A stretch of 64,000 nt of DNA. Source: WHSW01 sp963729075 (lineage in GTDB: Bacteria > Actinomycetota > Thermoleophilia > Solirubrobacterales > 70-9). The position numbers and the translations under genes were made by a program. The stretch spans positions 248,001 to 312,000 of the forward strand of contig CAVSMU010000010.1 in assembly GCA_963729075.1 (NCBI GenBank), written 5' to 3'. This document shows, piece by piece, positions 8,237-15,776 of this stretch (its first letter is position 1; each line of letters opens with the position of its first letter). Below the pieces are notes generated by a model, which was given only the letters and a program-made list of their open reading frames with translations, was not told the DNA's origin and searched no databases.

Positions 8237-9703
8237 CTACGCCGAGCCGCTCTTCAGCTGCTCGCGGATCAGGCGGGTCACCTCGCCGCCGTCCGCGCGG
8301 CCCTTGGTCTCACGCATGACGAAGCCGACCAGCGGCCCGATCGCCTTCGCGTTGCCGTCGCGCACGCGGGCGGCAGCCTCGGGGTCGGATTCGATCGCTC
8401 GCGCAACGATCGCCTCGAGCTCACCGGAGTCGTCGAGCTGGCCCAGCCCCTCGCGCTCCACGATGTCCGCAGGGTCCCCGCCCTCGGCAACCAGCGTCGC
8501 CAGCACCCGCCGCCCGGCGCCCGTCGAGACCTGCTTGGCCTCGACCATGCCCGCGAGCTTGGCGAGCGCCTCCGGGCCGACCCGGGATTCCGCCGGCCCG
8601 GCATCGTCGGTGTCCGCGTCGCGCAGGCGCGCGACGAGCTCGCCGGTGACCCAGTTCGCGATGACTTTGGGCGCGACGTCGTCGGCGGCCGCCACGGCGG
8701 CCTCGAAGTAGGCGCCGAGCTCGGCGTCGAAGGCGAGCTGCGTCGCCTGCTTGTGCTCGAGCCCGAGCTCGTCCACGTAGCGGTCACGCCGCGCCGCGGG
8801 CAGCTCCGGCAACGCCTCGCGCGCCTCGGCGAGCATCGCCTCGGTCGGCGCCAGCGGCACGAGGTCGGGCTCGGGGAAGTAGCGGTAGTCGTGCGCGTAC
8901 TCCTTCGAGCGCAGCGGTGTCAGCTCGCCCGTGCGGGGGTCGAAGTGCAGCGTCTCCTGCTCGACCGGCTCGCCGGCGTCGAGCAGTGCCGCCTGGCGGT
9001 CGAGCTCCGCAGCGATGCCGCGCTCGAGAAAGCGGAAGCTGTTCATGTTCTTGAGCTCCGCCTTGGTACCGAGCTCATCCGATCCGATCGGGCGGAGCGA
9101 GACGTTGGCGTCGACGCGCAGACTGCCCTCCTCCATGTTCACGTCCGAGACGCCGAGTTGCTTGATTGTCGTCCGCAGGAGCTGCGACCACTCCCGCGCC
9201 GCCGCCGGGTCGCGCAGGTCCGGCTCGCTGACGATCTCGACCAACGGCGTGCCGCCGCGGTTGAAGTCGACAAGCGATGCACCCGAGCCGTGGATCCGTC
9301 CGGACTGCGAGACGTGGACGAGCTTCGCCGCGTCCTCCTCCAGGTGGACGCGGTGGATCCGCACGTCCCCGAGGCGCCCGCCGGTCGCCAGCGGGATGTC
9401 GTACTGGCTGATCTGGTACGCCTTCGGATTGTCGGGGTAGAAGTAGTTCTTGCGGTGGAAGATCGACCGCGGGGCGATCTCGCAGCCGAGCGCGAGCGCG
9501 ATCTGCAGCGCGTAGCGCACCGCCTGCTCGTTCGTGACCGGCAGGGTGCCCGGATGGGCGAGGCAGATCGGGCACGTGTGCACGTTCGGCTCGTCGCCGA
9601 ACGACAGCTCGCAGCCGCAGAACATCTTCGTCCGCGTGGAGAGCTGGACGTGGATCTCGAGCCCGATCACCGGCTCGTAGCGCTCGGCCCACCCGCCCGT
9701 CAT
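8237..9703 (-). CDS. gatB: Asp-tRNA(Asn)/Glu-tRNA(Gln) amidotransferase subunit B
   Basis: 488 aa, the expected size. GatB binds the misacylated tRNA and catalyses its ATP-dependent activation in the GatCAB complex. Visible: VIGLEIHVQLSTRTKMFCGC with the family HVQL signature at the N terminus; CPICLAHPGTLPVTNEQAV; RKNYFYPDNPKAYQISQ; MEEGSLRVDANVS; ELKNMNSFRF; DYRYFPEPDLVPL; and the C-terminal helical/YqeY-like tail ending TRLIREQLKSGSA. ATG 9703 overlaps the stop of the preceding zincin gene (ATGA), so the four genes gatC-gatA-zincin-gatB form one coupled operon. Confidence 0.97.
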   Translation of the reverse strand: MTGGWAERYEPVIGLEIHVQLSTRTKMFCGCELSFGDEPNVHTCPICLAHPGTLPVTNEQAVRYALQIALALGCEIAPRSIFHRKNYFYPDNPKAYQISQYDIPLATGGRLGDVRIHRVHLEEDAAKLVHVSQSGRIHGSGASLVDFNRGGTPLVEIVSEPDLRDPAAAREWSQLLRTTIKQLGVSDVNMEEGSLRVDANVSLRPIGSDELGTKAELKNMNSFRFLERGIAAELDRQAALLDAGEPVEQETLHFDPRTGELTPLRSKEYAHDYRYFPEPDLVPLAPTEAMLAEAREALPELPAARRDRYVDELGLEHKQATQLAFDAELGAYFEAAVAAADDVAPKVIANWVTGELVARLRDADTDDAGPAESRVGPEALAKLAGMVEAKQVSTGAGRRVLATLVAEGGDPADIVEREGLGQLDDSGELEAIVARAIESDPEAAARVRDGNAKAIGPLVGFVMRETKGRADGGEVTRLIREQLKSGSA

Positions 9704-9975
9704 CCGTACCCCAGTTCGTGCAGCTGGTCCTCGTCCAACCCGAGGTAGTGGCCGATCTCGTGCAGGACGGTCTTGCGGACCTCCTCGGCGTCCGGGTTCG
9801 CGTCGCGAAAGACGACGATCCGCTGCAGACCGCCGACCGGGTCGTAGATCCCCATCAGGCCGTCGGGATGCGACTCCTCGACGACCACGGCGACCTCGCC
9901 GAGCTCCGTGCGGACCCAGCCGGGGAGGGAGTCCAGCGCCGCAACCGCAGCCTCGCGCGTCTCCGCGGCGGACAT
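9700..9975 (-). CDS. Small zincin-like metallopeptidase embedded in the gat operon
   Basis: 91 aa. The C terminus carries HEIGHYLGLDEDQLHELGYG, an HExxH zinc site followed at the right spacing by acidic residues, matching the short Zincin_1/DUF1025-type family. The N-terminal part (LPGWVRTELGEVAVVVEE, then IVVFRD) fits the family's beta-sheet. Peptidase activity for these small zincins is predicted rather than generally shown. ATG 9975 shares one base with the gatA stop (TGATG) and its own stop overlaps gatB (ATGA). Tight coupling between the two amidotransferase subunits suggests its dose is tied to GatCAB, but a functional link is inference. Confidence 0.85.
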   Translation of the reverse strand: MSAAETREAAVAALDSLPGWVRTELGEVAVVVEESHPDGLMGIYDPVGGLQRIVVFRDANPDAEEVRKTVLHEIGHYLGLDEDQLHELGYG

Positions 9976-11474
9976 CACGTCCCGCCACCTGACCCCGCCG
10001 CCCCCGGAGGCGTAGCCGAGGAGGCGGCGGGCAATGGTTCGAGCGAACGCTCCAGCGCGTACGCCGCGTCGAGCAGCCTCGACTCGGCGAACGCCGGTGC
10101 TGTGAGCTGCAGTCCGACCGGCAGGGGCGTACCGCCCTCCGGCGGCTCGGCGAGGCCGGCCGGGATCGAGATCGCCGGGATACCGGCGAGCGACATCGGC
10201 ACCGTGAAGTAGTCGGAGAGGTACATCGCGAGCGGGTCGGCGGTCCTCGCCCCGAGCTCGAACGCGACCGAGGGCGAGGTCGGGGTCACGATCAGGTCGC
10301 AGGCCGTAAAGGCGCGGTCGAAGTCGCCGGCGATCAGCGTGCGCACCTTCTGGGCGCTGCCGTAGTAGGCCTCGTAATAGCCGGATGAGAGCGCGTAGGT
10401 GCCGAGCATGATGCGCCGCTTGACTTCGGGGCCGAACCCACGTGCCCGCGTGCGCTCGTACATCGTGATCAGGTCCTGGTCGCCGTTCACCCGCAGGCCG
10501 TAGCGCACGCCGTCGTACCGGGCGAGGTTCGCCGACGCCTCGGCTGGGGCGAGTACGTAATACGCCGAGATGCCGTGCTCTGCGTGCGGCAGCTCGATCT
10601 CCTCGATCGTCGCGCCGAGGGCCTCGATCGTGCGCAGGGACCGTTCGAACGTCTCGGCGACGCCGGGCTCGACCCCCTCGGCGTGATGGGAGAAGTCGCG
10701 GGCAACGCCGATCCGCAGACCGGCGAGGTCCTCGCGCGACGGCAGCTCCACCCCGCCCTCGATCCCGACCGAGGTCGAGTCGCGCCGATCGTGTCCCTCC
10801 ATCGCTCTCAGGAGCAGCGCCGCGTCGGTCACGTCCCGAGTCAGCGGGCCACACTGGTCGAGCGACGACGCGAATGCGACCATCCCGAAGCGCGAGATCG
10901 CCCCGTAGGTCGGTTTCAGCCCGACGATCCCGCAGAGCGAGGCCGGCTGCCGGATGGATCCGCCGGTGTCGGTGCCGATCGCACACGGCGCGAGCCGGCC
11001 GGCGACGGCGGCCGCCGAGCCGCCCGACGAGCCGCCCGGGACCCGGCCGCGGTCCCAGGGATTGAGCACCGGGCCGTAGCCCGAGTTCTCGTTCGAGGAC
11101 CCCATCGCGAACTCGTCCATGTTGGTCTTGCCGAGCAACAGCGCACCCGCCTCGCCCAGCCTGCGCACCGCGGTCGCGGTGTAGGGCGGCCGGTAGCCCT
11201 CGAGGATCCGCGAGCCGGCGGTCGTCTCGATGTCCTCGGTGCAGAAGAGATCCTTGACCGCGACCGGCACCCCGCGCAGCTGCGCATCCGCCGCCGGCCC
11301 CGCCGAGGCGATGACCGGCGGTTGCTCCGGATCGGCGCGCCAGAGGAAGGCGTTGAGCTCGTCGCCGGCCGCCGCCTGCGCCCAGGCGTCGAAATATTCG
11401 TCGGCCGACAGCTCGCCGGTCTCGATCCGGCGAACCGCCTCGGCGGCAGTGAGCTCGAGCGCCTCGCTGGTCAC
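9975..11474 (-). CDS. gatA: Asp-tRNA(Asn)/Glu-tRNA(Gln) amidotransferase subunit A
   Basis: 499 aa amidase-signature enzyme that releases ammonia from glutamine for GatB. The Ser-cisSer-Lys triad is readable: Lys in GVPVAVKDLF, cis-Ser in PGGSSGGSAAAVA, and nucleophile Ser in TDTGGSIRQPAS. KTNMDEFAMGSSNENSGYGPVLNPWD and the SRFGMVAFASSLDQCGPLTRDV block are GatA-typical. GTG 11474 overlaps the gatC stop (GTGA). The Pro/Gly/Ser-rich end after SLEPLP is slightly longer than usual. Confidence 0.97.
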   Translation of the reverse strand: MTSEALELTAAEAVRRIETGELSADEYFDAWAQAAAGDELNAFLWRADPEQPPVIASAGPAADAQLRGVPVAVKDLFCTEDIETTAGSRILEGYRPPYTATAVRRLGEAGALLLGKTNMDEFAMGSSNENSGYGPVLNPWDRGRVPGGSSGGSAAAVAGRLAPCAIGTDTGGSIRQPASLCGIVGLKPTYGAISRFGMVAFASSLDQCGPLTRDVTDAALLLRAMEGHDRRDSTSVGIEGGVELPSREDLAGLRIGVARDFSHHAEGVEPGVAETFERSLRTIEALGATIEEIELPHAEHGISAYYVLAPAEASANLARYDGVRYGLRVNGDQDLITMYERTRARGFGPEVKRRIMLGTYALSSGYYEAYYGSAQKVRTLIAGDFDRAFTACDLIVTPTSPSVAFELGARTADPLAMYLSDYFTVPMSLAGIPAISIPAGLAEPPEGGTPLPVGLQLTAPAFAESRLLDAAYALERSLEPLPAASSATPPGAAGSGGGT

Positions 11475-11758
11475 TGGGCCTGCGGCGAGGGGACGCGGAA
11501 GGCGCCGTCGACCGCGTCGGGCGCCTGCTCGAGCGCGCGATCCCGGGGCAGGCTCGGCTCGGGATCGTCGGCGCGGAGCACGTTCTCGAGCGCCACCACG
11601 TGCGCGGTGGGCTCGACCCCGTCGAGGTCGAGTCCGGAGATCCGGTCGACGTGCTCGAGGATTCCCGAGAGCTCTCCGGCCATCCGCTCGATCTCCTCGT
11701 CGGAGAGCTCCAGCCGTGCCAGCCGCGCAACGTGCAGAACCTGTTCGCGATCGATCAC
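11471..11758 (-). CDS. gatC: Asp-tRNA(Asn)/Glu-tRNA(Gln) amidotransferase subunit C
   Basis: 95 aa, family-typical length. GatC is the small structural subunit that belts GatA and GatB. The N-terminal helical hairpin is visible: VLHVARLARLELSDEEIERMAGELSGILEHVDRIS; a C-terminal strand with DGVEPTAHVVALENVLRADDP follows. It is the first gene of the operon, opening with GTG 11758, with no Shine-Dalgarno. It is divergent from the frameshifted membrane gene to its right. Confidence 0.93.
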   Translation of the reverse strand: MIDREQVLHVARLARLELSDEEIERMAGELSGILEHVDRISGLDLDGVEPTAHVVALENVLRADDPEPSLPRDRALEQAPDAVDGAFRVPSPQAQ

Positions 11759-11829
11759 GGCGTCGATTCTAGGCCGACTCGGCGGCCAGTTCGGCGCGCG
11801 GGACCGGCGCGGACTAGGATGCCCCGCCG

Positions 11830-12280
11830 ATGACGGGGGCAGCCGCAGAGCGATTCGTCGTCTTCAACCTGAGGCTGCTGGCGGCGACCTTCGCGGTCGT
11901 CGGCCTGCTCTTCCTCGTCGCGCCGGACGGCACGCTCAGCGTGCTGGACGACTTCGGCGACTGGCTGCCCCTCGGCGGGTTCTAACCCGGCGCCCGAGAC
12001 CGCGGAGCAGCTCTGGCTCGCGCTCGGTTTCGCGTACATGACCGTGATCACGGGGATCTGTCTCGTGGTCTCGACCGACGTCGTGCGCTACCGGCCGCTC
12101 CTGTTGGTGCTCGCCGCGGGCAAGGCCGCCTCCTCACTGACGGCGCTCGGCTTCTATTTGTTCGACAGCGACGTCTTCGCCTACCTGCTCAACTTCCTCG
12201 TCGACGGCTTCCTGGTCGGCGTCGCGCTGCTGCTGTGGTCGGTGGCCGGTCGGGTCGGTGACCCGGCGGCGGCGTTCTGA
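11830..12280 (+). pseudogene. Four-helix membrane protein, interrupted by a +1 frameshift
   Basis: ATG 11830 lies 9 nt after TAGGAT. The first 51 codons read MTGAAAERFVVFNLRLLAATF then VVGLLFLVAPDGTL...LPLGGF and stop at TAA 11983. The following +1 frame continues without a break as APETAEQLWLALGFAYMTVITGICLVVSTDVVRYRPLLLVLAAGKAASSLTALGF and ends at TGA 12278, the intact protein being about 150 aa with four hydrophobic segments. Total length is 3n+1, so one inserted base near TTCTAAC explains it; a real mutation, a sequencing error or a programmed +1 shift cannot be separated here. It immediately precedes the GMC oxidoreductase. Function unknown. Confidence 0.7.
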
Positions 12281-12340
12281 AGGCGCGCGCCGGGGCTGGG
12301 AGCAGCCGAGCAGCGCATCCTGAGGGCCTTCGGCGAGGCG

Positions 12341-14227
12341 ATGGCGCCGGAGCTCGGCCCCCTGCCGGCGGCGGCAGGGCCTGAGCCCGCGCCGGGGGCG
12401 GTCGATCCGGTCGCGAGGCTGGAGCCGCTGCTCGCCGCGCTGCCCCGCTCCACGGTGACACGGATCCGGCTCGGGCTGCGGGTCTTCGACTGGCTGCCGT
12501 TCCCGTGGCGCTTCTCGCGCTCGAGCCCGGGGGCGCGGCAGGAGTTCCTGAGCCGGGTCGAGACCGAGGGCGCGGCCACGAGCCGCGACCTGGTCCTCTT
12601 CCTCAAGGTGCTCTTCGGGCTCGGCTACGGCAGCGATCCCCGGGTCCAGGCCGCTGTCGGCTACGAGGCCTCGTGCGCGGTCGACGCCCGCGCCCCCGCC
12701 GGACCGGCTCCCGGCTCCGCGCGCCTCGACCCCGGCGAGCTCGAGCCGACCGGCAGCGAGGAGGAGTGCGACTTCGTCATCGTCGGATCCGGCGCCGGAG
12801 GCGCCGTGGCCGCCACCGTGCTCGCCGAGGCCGGGCACGAGGTGGTCGTGCTCGAGGCGGGCCCGTACCTGGACCGGGCGACCTACCCGGACGAGCCGAT
12901 CGCCGCCGTGACGTCGCTCTACCGCGACGCCGGCCTGACCGTCGCCATGGGGCGGCCGGCGATCCCGACACCCGTGGGCCGGGCGGTGGGCGGCACCACC
13001 GTGATCAACTCGGGCACCTGCTACCGCACGCCCCCGGCGGTGCTCGATCGCTGGGCGTCGGAGCACGGCATCGGATGGGCCCGGGAGCTCGAGGCGGAGT
13101 TCGCCGAGGCGGAGGAGATGCTGGACGTACAACCGGTGGATCCCGAGCGGATGGGGCGCAACGGCCAGCTCCTGCGCGAGGGCGCGGAGGCGCTGGGCGT
13201 CCGCCACGCGCCGCTGCGCCGCAACGCCGGCGCCTGCGTGCAGTGCAGCTCGTGCCCGAACGGATGCCGGCTCGATGCCAAGCGGGCGATGCACGTCTCC
13301 TACCTCCCCCGCGCCGTCGCTGCCGGGGCCCGAGTGCGCGCCGGGGTCGAGGCGCGCCAGCTGCTCCTCGAACGAGGGCGCGTTGTCGGGGTCCGCTGTC
13401 ATGCCGGCGTCGCCAACCCGCGGTCGGGCCGGCGGCGCCCGTTCGCCGTCCGCGCACGCGGCGGGGTCATCGTCGCCGGGGGTGCCTTCGGAACGCCGGA
13501 GCTGCTGCTGCGCTCGGGGGTCCGCTCGGCCAGCGGCCAGCTCGGCCGCAACCTGAGGATCCACCCGGCGTGCTGGGTCGGCGCCCGCTTCGACGAGGAG
13601 GTGCGCGGCTGGGAGGGCGTCATGCAGAGCTACGCCGTCGAGGAGTGGGAGCCGCAGGGGCTGCTGCTCGAGGCCACCTTCACCCCGCTCGCCTTCGGGG
13701 GGCAGTGGCTACCGGGCAGCGGCGCCGAGCACCAGGAGCGCTTGCTCGCCTTCGGCCACCTGGCCTCGACCGGAGTCCATCTGTCCGACCGATCGAGCGG
13801 CACCGTCGGCCTCGCCCGCGACGGCTCGCTGCGGATCGGCTACCGGCTCACCCGCGACGACTCGCGACGGCTGGTCTTCGGCATCGCCCGCGCGGCGGAG
13901 CTGTACTACGCCGCCGGGGCCCGCGAGGTCTATCCGCAGATCTCCGGGATCGCGACGCTGCCGCGCGAGCGGGTCGGTGAGCTCGAGGCATCCGCGCCGC
14001 GGCGCAGCGCGCTACGCCTCGAGGCCTTCCACCCGATGGGCACCGCGCGCATGGACGCCGATCCGCGGCGCGGCGTCGCCGGGCCCGACGGTGCCGTCCA
14101 CGGAATCGAGGGCCTCTACGTCGCCGACGGCAGCCTGCTGCCGAGCTCGCTAGGCGTCAACCCGATGCTGACGATCATCGCCATGGCCGCCCGCGTGTCG
14201 CGGCAGATCGCCGCCCGGGCCGCCTGA
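12341..14227 (+). CDS. GMC-family FAD-dependent oxidoreductase
   Basis: 628 aa. Dinucleotide-binding motif DFVIVGSGAGGAVAATVLAEAGHEVVVLEAGPYLDR around residues 145-180; GMC signature GRAVGGTTVINSGTCYRTP; a cysteine cluster CVQCSSCPNGC; and the C-terminal catalytic region AFHPMGTARMD...VADGSLLPSSLGVNPMLTI with the HxMGT and NP motifs. The family oxidises alcohols or sugars; the domain order resembles long-chain alcohol oxidases and GMC dehydrogenases, and the substrate is unknown. In-frame protein-like sequence (AAEQRILRAFGEA) extends upstream of ATG 12341 to the previous stop without ATG or GTG. CTG 12296 is the only near-cognate start, so the true start may be upstream. Confidence 0.88.
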   Translation: MAPELGPLPAAAGPEPAPGAVDPVARLEPLLAALPRSTVTRIRLGLRVFDWLPFPWRFSRSSPGARQEFLSRVETEGAATSRDLVLFLKVLFGLGYGSDPRVQAAVGYEASCAVDARAPAGPAPGSARLDPGELEPTGSEEECDFVIVGSGAGGAVAATVLAEAGHEVVVLEAGPYLDRATYPDEPIAAVTSLYRDAGLTVAMGRPAIPTPVGRAVGGTTVINSGTCYRTPPAVLDRWASEHGIGWARELEAEFAEAEEMLDVQPVDPERMGRNGQLLREGAEALGVRHAPLRRNAGACVQCSSCPNGCRLDAKRAMHVSYLPRAVAAGARVRAGVEARQLLLERGRVVGVRCHAGVANPRSGRRRPFAVRARGGVIVAGGAFGTPELLLRSGVRSASGQLGRNLRIHPACWVGARFDEEVRGWEGVMQSYAVEEWEPQGLLLEATFTPLAFGGQWLPGSGAEHQERLLAFGHLASTGVHLSDRSSGTVGLARDGSLRIGYRLTRDDSRRLVFGIARAAELYYAAGAREVYPQISGIATLPRERVGELEASAPRRSALRLEAFHPMGTARMDADPRRGVAGPDGAVHGIEGLYVADGSLLPSSLGVNPMLTIIAMAARVSRQIAARAA

Positions 14228-14261
14228 CTGCCCATCGTTGCCTCCTCCCGGTTCCGAAAGC

Positions 14262-14289
14262 CGACGGCCGCCCCGGGGGGCGGCCGTCG
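14262..14289. terminator. Bidirectional hairpin between GMC gene and convergent membrane gene
   Basis: Stem of at least 11 bp, CGACGGCCGCC (14262-14272) pairing with GGCGGCCGTCG (14279-14289), 34 nt past the GMC stop. It is placed between convergent genes. There is no U-tract, as is usual in this window. Confidence 0.6.
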
Positions 14290-14329
14290 CGTTCACCTCT
14301 CCTCCCGAGCTCCCCGCTCGGGTACGTGG

Positions 14330-14878
14330 TCAGGCCGCCGGGCCCTGCGACGAGGGTGGTGACGGCGGCGGAGGCGGCGGATCGCCACCGCCCGTTCGGT
14401 CTCCGAGCCGGTCGGCCTCGGCGCCGAACGACGTGCCCTCCTCCTGCATCGCGTACCACCCGCCGTACGCGATTCCGCCGGCCGCGATCAAGCCGATGAA
14501 GACCCAGAACTCCCGGCCCAGGCCCTCGGGCGGGTCGATGACCCGGTACAGCACCAGAAGCGTCGAGAGGATCCCGAGGCCGGCCGTGAGCCCGCTCGCG
14601 GCGACCGGGAGGGCCGTCGTCCGCGCCGTCATCGTCGCGATCGCCATGCCGACGGCGACGACGATCGTCACCAGGAGGACGAGATCGATGAAGTCGAACG
14701 ATTCCCAGGCGTTGAAGCTCGTGTCCGGGATCGTGACGCCGATCGCCTCGGCCGCCTCCTCGGCGCCCGCGGGCACCTCGGCGTCCAACCCGAACCAGGG
14801 CAGGAACATGACGATGAAGAGCACGACCGCCGATATGCCGGCGATCGCCTCGCCGGTCCTGAGCCTGTCCGCGTCCAT
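14330..14878 (-). CDS. Four-TM hypothetical membrane protein with Pro-rich tail
   Basis: 182 aa. Four hydrophobic segments: GISAVVLFIVMFLPWF; LVLLVTIVVAVGMAIATM; LGILSTLLVLYRVI; FWVFIGLIAAGGIAYGGW. An extracytoplasmic loop carries FNAWESFDFIDL, then a cytosolic tail ending with a run of prolines. The start at 14878 has a GGGAGAG Shine-Dalgarno. The FLPWFG...NAWESF pattern occurs in small actinobacterial membrane proteins of unknown role. It is convergent with the GMC gene and downstream of folD on the same strand. Confidence 0.75.
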   Translation of the reverse strand: MDADRLRTGEAIAGISAVVLFIVMFLPWFGLDAEVPAGAEEAAEAIGVTIPDTSFNAWESFDFIDLVLLVTIVVAVGMAIATMTARTTALPVAASGLTAGLGILSTLLVLYRVIDPPEGLGREFWVFIGLIAAGGIAYGGWYAMQEEGTSFGAEADRLGDRTGGGDPPPPPPSPPSSQGPAA

Positions 14879-14920
14879 CGATCTCTCCCGTCGGCTCGCT
14901 GGCGCGCGGAGCCTATAGGG

Positions 14921-15776
14921 CTAGCGCGGACGCTCGGAGGCCGCCTGGAGCGTGTTCGCGAGCAGCATCGCGATCGTCATCGGCCCGACGCCGCCCGGCA
15001 CCGGCGTGATCGCCCCGGCGACCTGGCTGACCGCGTCGAATTCGACGTCGCCGACGAGGCCCTCCTCGGTGCGGTTGGTGCCGACGTCGATCACCGTCGC
15101 CCCGGGCTTGACCATCTCCGCGCCGACGAGCCGCGGCGAGCCGACCGCGGCGACGAGGATGTCGGCCCGCGAGCAGACCGCGGCGAGGTCGCGCGTGCGC
15201 GAGTGGCAGACGGTGACGGTGGCGTTCTCGCCCGAGGAGCAGCGCCGCGAGCGGCCTGCCGACCAGGATCGAGCGGCCGAGCACCACGGCCTCAGCGCCC
15301 TCGATCGCCGTCCCGGCGTGACGCAGCAGCTCGACGACGCCCCGCGGCGTGCACGGCACCAGCCGCGGGCGCCCCTGGGCGAGCAGGCCCGCGCTGGTGG
15401 CGCTCAGGCCGTCGACGTCCTTCGCCGGGTCGATCGCCGCGATCACCGCGTCCTGGTCGATCTGCTCGGGGAGCGGCAGCTGCACGAGGATGCCGTCGAC
15501 GGTGTCGTCTTCGTTGAGCTCGGCGACGAGCTCGAGCAGCTCGTCCTGCGGCGTGGCGGCGCCGAGGCCGTGGTGGAACGAGCGCATGCCGACCTCCTCC
15601 GTCTGCTTGCGCTTGTTGCCGACGTAGACGTGCGAGGCGGGATCGTCGCCCACGAGCACCGTCGCGAGGCCCGGCACGTCGCCACCGCGAGCGGCGGCGA
15701 ACTCCCGCACCCCCTCGGCGACCCGCTCGCGCACCTCGGCGGCGACCGCCTTGCCGTCGATCCTCTTTGCGCTCAC
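14921..15776 (-). pseudogene. folD: Methylenetetrahydrofolate dehydrogenase/cyclohydrolase, frameshifted
   Basis: FolD interconverts 5,10-methylene-THF and 10-formyl-THF using NADP. The first ~180 codons from GTG 15776 are normal (YVGNKRKQTEEVGM, with the catalytic Lys in the family YVxxK pattern; GILVQLPLPEQID; AKDVDGLSATSAGLL; VVLGRSILVGRPLAALLL). The frame is then lost at GGGCGAGAAC (plus-strand CCC at 15231-15233). Dropping one G restores GENATVTVCHSRTRDL and runs on to MVKPGATVIDVGTNR...GGVGPMTIAMLLANTL, ending at TAG 14921. Length is 3n+1. FolD is usually essential, so a base-calling error is likelier than decay. The start overlaps the pcrA stop (GTGA). Confidence 0.85.
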
